Source of the DNA: CAYRWM01 sp964428055
Lineage (GTDB): Bacteria; Bacillota; Clostridia; Christensenellales; Christensenellaceae
Assembly: GCA_964428055.1 (NCBI GenBank)
Contig: CAYRWM010000002.1
Coordinates: 24,874 to 88,873, forward strand
DNA length: 64,000 nucleotides
Direction of reading: 5' to 3'
Positions 41,882-51,361 of this stretch are shown in pieces; the stretch's first letter is position 1, and every line of letters begins with the position of its first letter. Below the pieces are notes generated by a model. It did not search any database, was not told where the DNA came from, and saw only the letters and a program-made list of their open reading frames with translations. A program made the position numbers and the translations under genes.

Positions 41882-43195
41882 CTAAATCAAAGCGTTATAA
41901 ATCGCTTTTACCGCTTTTTCAAAGTCTTCGTTCTTGACGCCGACTATAATGTTCATTTCACTTGAGCCCTGATCTATCATCCTTACATTGATCTTCTCAT
42001 TAGCCAGTGCAGTAAACAGTTTTGCACAGACACCGATCTGACCTATCATATGACGTCCGACAGTAGCTATAAGCGAAACATCGTTAAAGACTTCAACGCT
42101 GTCAGGCTCACACGCCGTATGTATATCCTGGACTATATCCCAGAGATGATCCTCTATTGAGCTGCTCCCTATAACAACGCACATGGTGTCTATGGATGAA
42201 GGCATATGCTCAAATGTGATGCCGTATTTTTCAAGACAATTAAGTACTCTTCTGCCGAAACCGACCTCGGAGTTCATACCGTTCTTGGCTATAGCTATAA
42301 CGGTAAAGTCCTTTTTGCCCGCTATTCCAGTTATCGTTGCCGCCTTCTTCTCAAGCTCGGGCGTCATCTGCGGAACTATCAGCGTACCGGCCCCTTCCGG
42401 ATCATTGGTGTTCCTTACATGTATCGGTATCGCGACCTGAAGCACGGGGAATATCGAATCCTCATGAAGCACCGTCGCTCCCATATATGAGAGTTCTCTA
42501 AGCTCCCTGTAGGTTATTACATCGATCTTTTCAGGATTATCGACAATCCTCGGATCCGCTTTAAGGAAACCGTCAACGTCCGTCCAGTTCTCGTACATGC
42601 TTGCCTCGGCACAGCACGCAACAATGGAACCTGTTATGTCAGATCCGCCCCTCGAAAAAGTCTTGATCCTTCCGTCAGGCATGCTTCCGTAAAAGCCTGG
42701 TACGACAGCGTTGCTGTGTTTCCTCAGTTCAGGCTTAAACTTATCTACAGTAGCATTATGGTCATAAAAACCCTTATCATCAAAACAGATAAAATCTTTG
42801 GAGTCTATAAAATCAAATCCTAAGAGATCCGCAATAATAAGACCGTTGAGATACTCACCCCTTGACGCAGCATAATCAACTGACTCACCGTGCTTAAGGT
42901 CTTCAGCGATTTTGTCGAGTTCTGACATTATATCGACCTTTACACCAAGATCGCTGCAGATGCCGCCAAAACGTTCTTTAAGAGCTGCAAACGTCTTGCT
43001 CGATGCAGGATCCTGCTCTTCATACAGAGCATAAAGCATATCAGTGACCTTAATGTCGTCAGAGAATCTCTTTCCGGGAGCCGAGGGAACAACGAAACAG
43101 CGATCAGCATCGCTCCTCACTATCTCCTCCATCTTTTTTATCTGACCGGCATCAGCAAGTGAACTTCCGCCGAATTTTGTTACTACTACAGACAT
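41882..43195 (-). CDS. lysC: Aspartate kinase
   Basis: A 437-residue enzyme that phosphorylates aspartate for lysine, threonine and methionine synthesis. VVTKFGGSSLADAGQI is the catalytic lysine loop, GFYGSMPDGRIKTFSRGGSDITGS the ATP and aspartate site, and YENWTDVDGFLKADPRIV is standard. Two ACT domains start near residues 300 and 375 (ITGIAGKKDFTVIAIAKNGM and DVSLIATVGRHMIG), so feedback by an amino acid is likely. ATG 43195 follows GAGAGGAA. No other pathway gene adjoins. It is the monofunctional Bacillus-type length class. A DUF1015 gene lies 19 bases upstream, in the same direction. Confidence 0.96.
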   Translation of the reverse strand: MSVVVTKFGGSSLADAGQIKKMEEIVRSDADRCFVVPSAPGKRFSDDIKVTDMLYALYEEQDPASSKTFAALKERFGGICSDLGVKVDIMSELDKIAEDLKHGESVDYAASRGEYLNGLIIADLLGFDFIDSKDFICFDDKGFYDHNATVDKFKPELRKHSNAVVPGFYGSMPDGRIKTFSRGGSDITGSIVACCAEASMYENWTDVDGFLKADPRIVDNPEKIDVITYRELRELSYMGATVLHEDSIFPVLQVAIPIHVRNTNDPEGAGTLIVPQMTPELEKKAATITGIAGKKDFTVIAIAKNGMNSEVGFGRRVLNCLEKYGITFEHMPSSIDTMCVVIGSSSIEDHLWDIVQDIHTACEPDSVEVFNDVSLIATVGRHMIGQIGVCAKLFTALANEKINVRMIDQGSSEMNIIVGVKNEDFEKAVKAIYNALI

Positions 43196-43214
43196 TCTGT
43201 CTTCCTCTCTAAAG

Positions 43215-44504
43215 TTATATTATGGAAATCTTCCTGCACTCGAGATAGTATCTCTTCTGCTCCGCCTCCCCCATGGAGAAGGTCTTCTTGGGAAGGACCC
43301 CGTTCTCGATCACAGTCTCAAAGAACGTTCCCTTATCTATAGGCTCGAAATAGAAACCTAAGTTGTCATACTGATTTGCGAGCTCATTGAATGCCTCATC
43401 GCCGTGAATATAGTCAATGCTGGAGTTTTCCGTCTCAGCTACGTATTTATCTAGAGCCTCCTGCACAATCGCTATAACAGCCGGGGTAAGCTTTGTACTC
43501 AGTTCTATCTTTCCAGCCCTATCCTTTGTCGCGAACGGGATCTGACAGCCGTTAGACATATCGGTCATATGCCAGTGACCGTATACTATACGCGCATCGA
43601 TGCCGCTGTCATTGAGATGTCCTGATACTGCCTGCAGACAGTTGGAAACATTGACTTTGAACAGGACTCTGTGTATGGGCATAAACTCGATTCCGGGATC
43701 ATGAATGTTCACGAACTCACAGAGGGCATACCTCAAAGGATTGTTCTCTCTCTCCTTTTCTGTGAGTGCAGTCTTGGCATTGTCCCAAACGGTCTTCGCC
43801 GTAGCCAGCGAGTGGTTTCCGTCACCCACGCAGAATCTCATGCCGTCATGTACAGGCAGAGCCGCAAGAGCTTCATACATCTGATCTATTATCCTGTCGT
43901 CATTTGTATAGTATCCGGAAATATGTCCGCCGTTCATCATGAGATCAAAATCATATACTTTTTCAAAGTCATCCCTTAATTCATGAAGAGGTCCTATAAC
44001 ACCGTCATTTACATCATCCATAAGAACCAGTACATGAGGCGCCTCCACTGGGGCGTCCTTCCTTATGGCAACTCTCGGTGGTATCCTCTCAAGCAGAGTC
44101 TTTTCCGTAGCCCTTACGGTTGGTTTGTTCTCTATACGGTAATCATACTTTTCAAGATCGACCGCAAGGAGTACGCCTTTCCTTAAGACACCGCCCATGT
44201 TTCGCTCTGTCAGAAGAATGCCTTCGGGCAGTTCTCGGAATATATCGGATGAGATATACTCTTCCATATTCGACTTTGTGTCCTGGATCATCTGATCCAC
44301 ATCAGGCCTGCCGAGATAAATCTCAGGTAAGACTATGTGAAGTATTGACGGAGATGTGCCGACATATTTTGCCACTTTATCCCAGTATTCAGGCTGGGAA
44401 GTAAACTGATCACAGGCCACAACAGACCATTTGCTCATATTGATATCACTGTTCGGTAAAAGGATTTTCGGCAGCTTAACCCCTAGTTCGGCAAGCTTAT
44501 ACAT
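43215..44504 (-). CDS. DUF1015 family protein
   Basis: About 429 residues from ATG 44504; the earlier in-frame ATG at 44513 touches the ribosome site (AAGGAG), so I reject it. The start region KLPKILLPNSDINMSKWSVVACDQFTSQPEYW and the central RFCVGDGNHSLATAKTVW (Asp-Gly-Asn-His) are the family's hallmark. That D-G-N-H motif recalls the ParB/SerK superfamily, where it binds a phosphoryl donor, but the function of DUF1015 proteins is not established. It precedes aspartate kinase by 19 bases, so the two are probably co-transcribed. A link to serine or aspartate metabolism is inference. Confidence 0.85.
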   Translation of the reverse strand: MYKLAELGVKLPKILLPNSDINMSKWSVVACDQFTSQPEYWDKVAKYVGTSPSILHIVLPEIYLGRPDVDQMIQDTKSNMEEYISSDIFRELPEGILLTERNMGGVLRKGVLLAVDLEKYDYRIENKPTVRATEKTLLERIPPRVAIRKDAPVEAPHVLVLMDDVNDGVIGPLHELRDDFEKVYDFDLMMNGGHISGYYTNDDRIIDQMYEALAALPVHDGMRFCVGDGNHSLATAKTVWDNAKTALTEKERENNPLRYALCEFVNIHDPGIEFMPIHRVLFKVNVSNCLQAVSGHLNDSGIDARIVYGHWHMTDMSNGCQIPFATKDRAGKIELSTKLTPAVIAIVQEALDKYVAETENSSIDYIHGDEAFNELANQYDNLGFYFEPIDKGTFFETVIENGVLPKKTFSMGEAEQKRYYLECRKISII

Positions 44505-44640
44505 AATATACATCTCCTTAAAGTATGATATGGCTTTTTAAGCCCATACATAATTAATATATCATTTCAGCCCTTTGCAATCAAGATATAATTAATTGGT
44601 CATACGGTTCAGAAAGGCTTTGTTAAGCCGATTTTTAGAC

Positions 44641-44681
44641 AAAACAAAACGGCCCTCTCCTTTTTGGGATAAGAGCCGTTT
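44641..44681 (-). terminator. Terminator after the amidase gene
   Basis: Minus strand AAACGGC and GCCGTTT form a 7-bp outer stem, with an inner pairing of the A/G-rich arm, then TTGTTTTGT. It lies 20 bases after the amidase stop. Confidence 0.75.
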
Positions 44682-44700
44682 GACGTATTGTTATTTGTTT

Positions 44701-47163
44701 TTAGTTTCCGGCATCCGAATCGTCTGCTGCCTGCGGCTCCGTTGGCACGTCGGTCACTGTTTCCTGCCCATCGTCTGCCGGGGTTTCCGTAATAGACTGG
44801 TCATCAGCTGTCGGATTGCCGTCAACAGTCTGCTCTCCGGTTACTCCTTCAGCATCCGGCGTTTCCGTCACAGGCTGATCCGGCTCTTCAGAAACGTTCT
44901 CTGTTCCCTCGGTCTTTTCTTCTTCAGGAACGATTTCCGTCGGTTCCGTTGCCGTCTCCTCTTCTGCCGGCGGCATCATCATGAGACCTCTTGAAAGCAT
45001 TGCCTTCATAGTGAGCTGCGGAGGCGCATCGTTGCTGGCACTCTTTATCGCATTCACGATATTTATAAGATCCGTGCCGTAACTCATGTTTGCAGCCCAA
45101 GTGCCTGACAGCTGTTCTATGTTAGGAGCGCAGCCTTTTGTGACCAGATCATATCTCGGATCAACGCATGCATTCTTAAGCTTGTCCTTGGAAGCATAAG
45201 CCTTTAAGTGCTGTATCTGAGCCCTTATGCCTGTACGTACGTCCTTGAACGTTGCGCCGCCAACACCGCCGCCCGTAGCACCGATGCCCGCAAAATTAAA
45301 CTGGTTGATACGCACATCGCCTCTGAAATTGAGATATCCTGTCTCATCAATCATCTGGGCAAACGCCACATCCGGGCGCACGCCTTCGGCTTTAGCCTCT
45401 TCTATATACAGCTGTACGAAATCCGATATGGAGGCCACGCCTACTGTCTTGTAGTAATTCGGGAATCCCTGTGCATCACGTGTAAGGTCGGAGACCTTGT
45501 TGGCGCTGTCGATATTGCCCTTCCCCTTAGCCTTGCTGATAAAGTAGTTTATCATCTGGTTCTTGGTAGCTTCTGTAACACCGCTGGTGGACATAATCGG
45601 ATTCTTGCCTTCGCAGTAATTGATTATGTTCCATATGTACTTATAAGCATCAGTCCCGGACTTATATGTGTCCTTATTGGCCTTTGCTATATAATATATG
45701 CTTCTCTTGATGGGCCCGCCGTAGAGCACGACCTCATTACCCGAAGGATCCTTAAGTCTCATGTAAGAACGCATCACTAGATCAGGCTTGGTCTTTGCCA
45801 TGTCGCTGAATGTCAAAGTGTTCGTATAGTATGTAACACCGCCCGCTTTCGAGTATACGGGATTCTTCTTGCCCTTGACATATGCCGTACCGTTAGCCGT
45901 GCATGTTGCAAGCGTTAAGTCATTTTTATCCAGTTCATTTGCCCAGGCGACTACAAGACCGTCTTCAAGAAGAGTATAGCCGTTGAGCCCGGAGCCTGTC
46001 AGAGCATCCTTTGCCTTGGAAGGTATACCGGAGATTATCCTTATACCCTGCTTTCCTGTTATACGTATTGACGCACCGGCGTACTGAAGCACATTGTCAA
46101 GCGCCTTTTGAGCTGTTGCAGTATACTTGCCGTTTGAATACTTAAGACTGTATACCTTCATACCCGTCGGGTATGTGGTATAGGCATCCGAACCGTTATG
46201 CATTGTGTAGACAACAGCCATCTTTCCGTTCTTGACGTTCGGTATGCTGCCACCTGAACCGACGATATATTCCCTGCCGTCGATGGTGACTTTGTCACCC
46301 GCTTTGGTACCGGGTATCGTAACAGTACCAAAATCAGACTTCGTCGTCTGTTTTATCTCATCCCTGCAACTGTTCACAGCGCTCACGATTGACTGTGCAA
46401 GCACCTGCATGTTTGATTTCTGCCTTATCTGAGCAAGATCATCCGCCTGCGTCATGAAACCGGCCTCCAGAAGGACCGAAGCCATTGACGCGGATCTGCA
46501 GATCGAGTTGCTGACGCTAGTGCCTTTGATATCCACAAGGTCTCTAATCTTTGTGTACTTAACTGAACTTCTTGCTGAGTTGGTAAGAGCCTGGGCTATT
46601 TTTTTAGATACAGCCACACTGTCGGCATCCTTACCGTAGTTCATGTTTGTATATGAAGTGTTGTACGAAAAATCCGAACTGTAATAATACCCTATTCCTC
46701 TGGCTGTCGGAGAATCATTGCCGTTCGCATCATACGCCGCATTGTGGTGCACGGATATAGCAAGATCACACTGCACGTTGACCCCGTACTTTTCGGGCGT
46801 CTCTATAGCCGGAAGTATCTGAGTCGCATAACTGTACTGACTCCCTGCAGGAGCATCCTTTATTATCACGGGAAGATCGGTGCTCTCCCATTTAAGCTTA
46901 TTGGTAAGATAAACGGTATAACCGGCGCTCCTTAAAGCATTCCCTATCACGATCGAAAGCTGCTCATTCAGCTGCCCTTCCGAAATCCCTCCACGGGTGA
47001 AATTCGGATTCGGTGTATGACCGGGAGCAAGGAATATGACAAAATCCTTGTTCGATACCGCTTCGGCCTGCGCAGGCGCAGCAAAACACATACATGTGAA
47101 TGCTACGATGCATGCGAGTATAAGCACTAAAACTTTTCCTGCTCTAATCGATTCTGATCTCAA
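44701..47163 (-). CDS. Secreted N-acetylmuramoyl-L-alanine amidase fused to an N-acetylglucosaminidase
   Basis: About 820 residues with a signal peptide (VLVLILACIVAFTCMCFAAPAQA). An Amidase_3 domain (about 40-270) has zinc ligands in FLAPGHTPNP, the following Glu, VHHNA and catalytic Glu in VLLEAGF. A middle region (270-590) of unknown fold includes GKQGIRIISGIPSKAKDAL. A glucosaminidase domain (about 600-740) has FAQMIDETGYLNF and NQFNFAGIGATGG. The tail is a Glu/Thr/Pro-rich stretch of about 80 residues, likely unstructured. The start is TTG 47163 after GAGAGGTG; a GTG at 47178 overlaps the preceding stop as GTGA and is an alternative. It should cut peptidoglycan at two bonds, and it follows an SH3-lipoprotein gene. 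Confidence 0.85.
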   Translation of the reverse strand: MRSESIRAGKVLVLILACIVAFTCMCFAAPAQAEAVSNKDFVIFLAPGHTPNPNFTRGGISEGQLNEQLSIVIGNALRSAGYTVYLTNKLKWESTDLPVIIKDAPAGSQYSYATQILPAIETPEKYGVNVQCDLAISVHHNAAYDANGNDSPTARGIGYYYSSDFSYNTSYTNMNYGKDADSVAVSKKIAQALTNSARSSVKYTKIRDLVDIKGTSVSNSICRSASMASVLLEAGFMTQADDLAQIRQKSNMQVLAQSIVSAVNSCRDEIKQTTKSDFGTVTIPGTKAGDKVTIDGREYIVGSGGSIPNVKNGKMAVVYTMHNGSDAYTTYPTGMKVYSLKYSNGKYTATAQKALDNVLQYAGASIRITGKQGIRIISGIPSKAKDALTGSGLNGYTLLEDGLVVAWANELDKNDLTLATCTANGTAYVKGKKNPVYSKAGGVTYYTNTLTFSDMAKTKPDLVMRSYMRLKDPSGNEVVLYGGPIKRSIYYIAKANKDTYKSGTDAYKYIWNIINYCEGKNPIMSTSGVTEATKNQMINYFISKAKGKGNIDSANKVSDLTRDAQGFPNYYKTVGVASISDFVQLYIEEAKAEGVRPDVAFAQMIDETGYLNFRGDVRINQFNFAGIGATGGGVGGATFKDVRTGIRAQIQHLKAYASKDKLKNACVDPRYDLVTKGCAPNIEQLSGTWAANMSYGTDLINIVNAIKSASNDAPPQLTMKAMLSRGLMMMPPAEEETATEPTEIVPEEEKTEGTENVSEEPDQPVTETPDAEGVTGEQTVDGNPTADDQSITETPADDGQETVTDVPTEPQAADDSDAGN

Positions 47164-47174
47164 TTCGGCACCTC

Positions 47175-48674
47175 TCACAGTATGGGCGGAGTGAACTCTC
47201 CGCTGTCATCGTTTTCAGTAGTCTCGCTGTTGCCCGAATCCCCGCTGGAGTCTTCCTTCTTGGGTTCGGGTTTGCTCTCCTCTTTGGGTTTGCTCTCTTT
47301 TTTCGAAGAACCTTTTGAATCGGATTTCTTTTTCTCTTCCTTTGCCTTTTCCTCTTCCAAAGCCTTCTGCTCTGCCTCTATTGCAGCCTCATCATAAAGC
47401 ATTATCGCTTCCTCGCTACCCTCTTTATCAAGATAAACAGTTCTGCCGTCTTCTGTCAGCATCACGTAATATATGCCGGTATCGCCGATTACAGTCAAAA
47501 GACTGTCTTCTGCAATCTCTATGCCTTTTCCTCTTCCAAGACCGTTGCCGAACGGATATATATCTTTCAATGTTTTTGCCGGCCACTGCTCGAAATCAGC
47601 ATCTCCTTCAAACTTGAGCGCCCATCTCTTAACACTGCCGTTATTTTCGGCATAAACTATATCCACATAATCTTCAGGCGCAGCGGCAAGAGCAGCTTCA
47701 GGGTCAACGAGCATGTAATTCTCGCCCTTAACAGTAGTGCCGAGATAGATTTCCGTTCCATCGGAAAACACTGTGCCGTTCTGAACTGCAAAGTCCTCTG
47801 CTTCATCCTCTTCCTGCCCTACTGTACCGGCAGGTGCATCATTCTCTATTTCAGAGTCAGGATCATAAGGAGCCGTCTCCTCTTCTTTGACTTCAAGTTC
47901 ACCCGCTTCAGCGACTTCATATCTTCCCGCCAGAAGTACAATGCCGTAATCACCGGCAGGTATAGCTGCAAGTTCTATATCATCTCCGTCTCCCGAAGAT
48001 TCATTCTCCGGAGCCTTGGGCTCGGGCGCAGGAGTGGGTTCGGGTTTAGTCTCCTTCTTTTCAGCAGGCTTGCTACCCGAGTTTCCGCTGCTTTTCTTGG
48101 ATTCGGATTTCTTTTTCTGTTCAGCTGTATTCTTTATATCACTCTCGGAACTTAAGTATCCCTTTATCTCTATGCCGGCTTCATCCGTATAGGTTATGTA
48201 ATAGATACCGCTGAATTCATCCTCAACCTTTATGATCGCACCTTCGGGAATCTTCTGACCTTCACCTTCAAGGTAAGCAGTAGGATAGACGGTCAGTTCG
48301 GAACCGGCTTTTCCTTCCCATGCAGAAGCCGCTTCCTGTGAATCAAGCCTCAGGTATTTCTTCTCTATAAGCACAGGGATACCTTCAATCTCTGTCTTGT
48401 AGCAGTCTTCTGTCTCGCCCGTAACACTGAACACATCACCGCGGGCAGCTATACCGTAAAGTACATAAACGCCGTCATACAGAGCCTGAGCAAAAACTTC
48501 CACGGGCTCTTCCGGGGCAGGTTCTTCTTCCACAACTTCCGGTTCTGCCGGTTCTTCAGGCGCCACGGCCTGGGGCTTTTCTATTTCCTGCACTTCAGGC
48601 TCTGCCGGCTGACATGCAGCAAGAACAGAGGCCATCAATACAACGATTATTATAAGAGCTATAGTTCTCTTCAA
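47175..48674 (-). CDS. Lipoprotein with SH3-like segments and acidic/proline-rich linkers
   Basis: A 499-residue lipoprotein. The start is TTG 48674, seven bases after AGGAGA. The signal peptide ends in a lipobox (MASVLAAC, Cys about 21). Low-complexity Glu/Pro/Ala stretches (residues 22-60), a Lys/Ser/Glu stretch (190-230) and a Lys/Glu tail separate three modules. Each module has the GVYVLYG/GIYYITY/GIYYVML pattern (for example VEDEFSGIYYITYTDEAG), like bacterial SH3 repeats that bind wall peptides. It is the first gene of a pair with the amidase-glucosaminidase. It could be a wall-anchored adaptor or regulator of that hydrolase. SH3 assignment is by pattern only. Confidence 0.7.
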   Translation of the reverse strand: MKRTIALIIIVVLMASVLAACQPAEPEVQEIEKPQAVAPEEPAEPEVVEEEPAPEEPVEVFAQALYDGVYVLYGIAARGDVFSVTGETEDCYKTEIEGIPVLIEKKYLRLDSQEAASAWEGKAGSELTVYPTAYLEGEGQKIPEGAIIKVEDEFSGIYYITYTDEAGIEIKGYLSSESDIKNTAEQKKKSESKKSSGNSGSKPAEKKETKPEPTPAPEPKAPENESSGDGDDIELAAIPAGDYGIVLLAGRYEVAEAGELEVKEEETAPYDPDSEIENDAPAGTVGQEEDEAEDFAVQNGTVFSDGTEIYLGTTVKGENYMLVDPEAALAAAPEDYVDIVYAENNGSVKRWALKFEGDADFEQWPAKTLKDIYPFGNGLGRGKGIEIAEDSLLTVIGDTGIYYVMLTEDGRTVYLDKEGSEEAIMLYDEAAIEAEQKALEEEKAKEEKKKSDSKGSSKKESKPKEESKPEPKKEDSSGDSGNSETTENDDSGEFTPPIL

Positions 48675-48772
48675 AGCAAAATCTCCTGTGTTTATCCTGC
48701 ATACTAAAAATATGCATAATACCCTATGTTAATAATATACATTTCATAAAGTTTCAGTGTCAACGCTATTAA

Positions 48773-48801
48773 TTGATTTTTACATACTGTTCATATATAA
48801 T
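48773..48801 (+). promoter_or_regulatory. Sigma-A promoter of leuS
   Basis: TTGATT (48773-48778), 17-base spacer, TATAAT (48796-48801). The leader is only about 17 bases, so leuS lacks the T-box leader that often controls it in Bacillota. Confidence 0.8.
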
Positions 48802-48824
48802 TTTCACTTGTGGAGGTACACATC

Positions 48825-51230
48825 ATGAAGTATACGGATATGGAAAAGAAATGGCAGAAAAAGTGGGAGGAAACGGGACTTTACAGGTTTGACGAAACAT
48901 CAGACAAACCCAAGCATTATGTACTTGAGATGTTCTCATACCCTTCCGGAGCCAAACTGCATGTAGGCCACTGGTACAATTACGGCCTTTCGGATACATA
49001 TGCCAGATTCATGAGAATGAAGGGATATAACGTATTCCATCCGATGGGATTCGACGCTTTCGGTCTTCCGGCGGAGAACTACGCAATAAAGACCGGCGTT
49101 CACCCCAAAGACTCCACTCTTTCAAATATAGACACAATGGAGCATCAGCTGAGAGCCATGGGTGCAACGTTTGACTGGAACTACGAGATCAAAACATGCA
49201 TGCCCGATTACTATAAATGGACTCAATGGTGTTTCCTTCAGCTTTATAAAAAAGGACTCGCCTACAGAAAGAAGGCACCCGTCAACTGGTGTCCCAACTG
49301 TAAGACGGTTCTTGCCAATGAACAGGTCATTGACGGTGAATGCGAAAGGTGCGGAACGCCTGTCATAAGGAAAAACCTTACTCAGTGGTTCTTTAAGATA
49401 ACCGACTACGCCCAGGAACTGCTCGATGATCTTGACGGTCTTGACTGGCCGGAAAAGACCAAACTCATGCAGAAGAACTGGATTGGAAGGTCCACGGGCG
49501 CAGAGATTAAGTTCAACATAGAAGGCGGCGGTGATTTTACCGTGTTCACGACAAGAGCAGATACGCTCTACGGCGTGACTTACGTTGTCCTTTCCCCTGA
49601 GCATGAACTCGTTGACAGCCTTACGACAGACGAGAACAAAAAGGCCGTTGAAGAATACAAACAGTATGCTGCAAGGGCTTCTGAGATAGACAGACTCTCG
49701 ACAACGAGAGAAAAGACAGGTGTGCCTACGGGTTCATTTGCGATAAATCCCATAAACGGCAGGAAAGTCCCGATATGGATCGCCGACTACGTCCTTGCAA
49801 GCTACGGCACTGGCGCGGTCATGGCTGTCCCGTCTCACGACGAGAGAGACTTCGACTTTGCAACAAAATACAGCCTGCCTATTGAGAGAGTCATAGAATC
49901 AGCCGACGGTTCACCAGATGACCTTCCGTTCTGCGAATACGGCAAACTTGTGAATTCAGATGAATTCACCGGTATGACCACAGCAGAAGCCAAAAAGGGA
50001 ATAGTCGAAAAACTCGCAAAGAGCGGCAACGGCTCCGAAAAGATCAACTACAGACTCAGGGACTGGCTCATATCCAGACAGAGATACTGGGGAGCCCCGA
50101 TTCCCATGATATACTGCGAACACTGCGGCGAAGTCCCTGTGCCAGAAGAGGATCTTCCAGTGCTTCTCCCCTATGACGTGGACTTCACGCCTGACGGAAC
50201 GTCACCCCTCGCAAAGCACGAAGGCTTCAAACATACAAAGTGTCCGATATGCGGAAGAGATGCCGAGCGCGATGTTGATACAATGGATACATTCGTATGC
50301 TCGTCGTGGTACTTCCTCCGTTACCCGGACAACAAGAATGACAAGGAAGCGTTTTCAAAGGAGAAGATGGCAAAGCTCCTCCCCGTCGACAAATACATAG
50401 GCGGTCAGGAACACGCATGCATGCATCTCCTTTACGCGAGGTTCTTCACAAAAGCACTCAGAGACATGGGTTATCTTGATTTTGACGAACCCTTCAAGTC
50501 CCTGGTCCATCAGGGCGTTATACTCGGTCCCGACGGCGAAAAGATGAGTAAATCCAGAGGCAACGTCATATCGCCCGATGACCATATTAAGATATACGGA
50601 TCGGATACTTTCAGAATGTATCTGGGATTCGGTTTCAACTATGTTGAAGGCGGCCCGTGGAACGGTGACGGCATCAAGTCGGTGTTCAAATTCCTGCAGA
50701 GAGTCGAAAGGCTCGTTGATTCAGTAAATGAGCTTAAAGGCGAAGGCAACAAGGACAAGAAGGTCTCATACCAGATAAACTACGCCATAAAGAAGGTCAA
50801 TGAGGATATACCGAACTTCGCATTCAATACTGCTATAGCCAGGATAATGGAAGCTGTCAATGCGATGTACAAGGCAATCACTGAAAAACCGGACAGCGAA
50901 TTCATGAAAGACGCGGTTAAAAAGCTCATACTGATCCTCTCCCCGTTCGCCCCTCACTTTGCGGAGGAGATGTGGGAAAGACTGGGCCAGGAATACTCAG
51001 TATTCAACCAGCCGTTCCCGGAATGCGATGAGAGCGCGCTTGCAGCAGATACCGTAAATATGGCTCTGCAGATAAACGGCAAGGTCAAGGATAATTTCGA
51101 TGTTCCGGTGGACGCATCCAGAGAGGAAATCGAAAAACAGGTAAGAGAGCAGTTCTCCGATATGCTCGACGGCAAGGACATAAAGAAGTTCATCGTCGTG
51201 CCTGGCAGGATAGTCAATATAGTAATGTGA
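48825..51230 (+). CDS. leuS: Leucyl-tRNA synthetase
   Basis: An 801-residue class Ia synthetase. ATG 48825 follows GGAGGT by 7 bases; the frame starts at TTG 48810 inside the promoter-proximal leader. The HIGH motif is SYPSGAKLHVGHWYNY, and KMSKS is GEKMSKSRGN near residue 575. The CP1 editing domain follows from about 220 to 420, with the conserved Thr-rich TTRADTLYGVTYVVLSPEH and the Asp of SHDERDFDFA. A zinc-type CPNCKTVLANEQVIDGECERCG precedes it. The C-terminal anticodon part and a KFIVVPGRIVNIVM end are as expected. It attaches leucine to tRNA-Leu in the cytoplasm. Length is typical. Confidence 0.98.
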   Translation: MKYTDMEKKWQKKWEETGLYRFDETSDKPKHYVLEMFSYPSGAKLHVGHWYNYGLSDTYARFMRMKGYNVFHPMGFDAFGLPAENYAIKTGVHPKDSTLSNIDTMEHQLRAMGATFDWNYEIKTCMPDYYKWTQWCFLQLYKKGLAYRKKAPVNWCPNCKTVLANEQVIDGECERCGTPVIRKNLTQWFFKITDYAQELLDDLDGLDWPEKTKLMQKNWIGRSTGAEIKFNIEGGGDFTVFTTRADTLYGVTYVVLSPEHELVDSLTTDENKKAVEEYKQYAARASEIDRLSTTREKTGVPTGSFAINPINGRKVPIWIADYVLASYGTGAVMAVPSHDERDFDFATKYSLPIERVIESADGSPDDLPFCEYGKLVNSDEFTGMTTAEAKKGIVEKLAKSGNGSEKINYRLRDWLISRQRYWGAPIPMIYCEHCGEVPVPEEDLPVLLPYDVDFTPDGTSPLAKHEGFKHTKCPICGRDAERDVDTMDTFVCSSWYFLRYPDNKNDKEAFSKEKMAKLLPVDKYIGGQEHACMHLLYARFFTKALRDMGYLDFDEPFKSLVHQGVILGPDGEKMSKSRGNVISPDDHIKIYGSDTFRMYLGFGFNYVEGGPWNGDGIKSVFKFLQRVERLVDSVNELKGEGNKDKKVSYQINYAIKKVNEDIPNFAFNTAIARIMEAVNAMYKAITEKPDSEFMKDAVKKLILILSPFAPHFAEEMWERLGQEYSVFNQPFPECDESALAADTVNMALQINGKVKDNFDVPVDASREEIEKQVREQFSDMLDGKDIKKFIVVPGRIVNIVM

Positions 51231-51241
51231 TAAAGGCACAT

Positions 51242-51272
51242 AAAAAGCAGCGTTTCTGAGCGCTGTTTTTTT
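51242..51272 (+). terminator. Terminator of leuS
   Basis: CAGCG and CGCTG stem, extended by G-U and A-U pairs, with an 8-base loop, then seven T residues. Confidence 0.8.
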
Positions 51273-51361
51273 GTTTGACCGATAATCACTCTTTTTTGAC
51301 TTTTCACAATTTTTAAATATAATAATACATAGTTTGTACTAACAGTATCACGGGGATTTGA

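Noticed and set aside
45208..45780. Open frame of 190 codons on the plus strand
   Set aside because: It is antisense to the amidase-glucosaminidase coding sequence, has no ribosome site, and the protein has no recognisable motif.
48675..48824. T-box leader in front of leuS
   Set aside because: The leader after the -10 box is only about 17 bases and the T-box sequence AGGGTGG-N-ACCGCG is absent, so there is no room for specifier and antiterminator stems.
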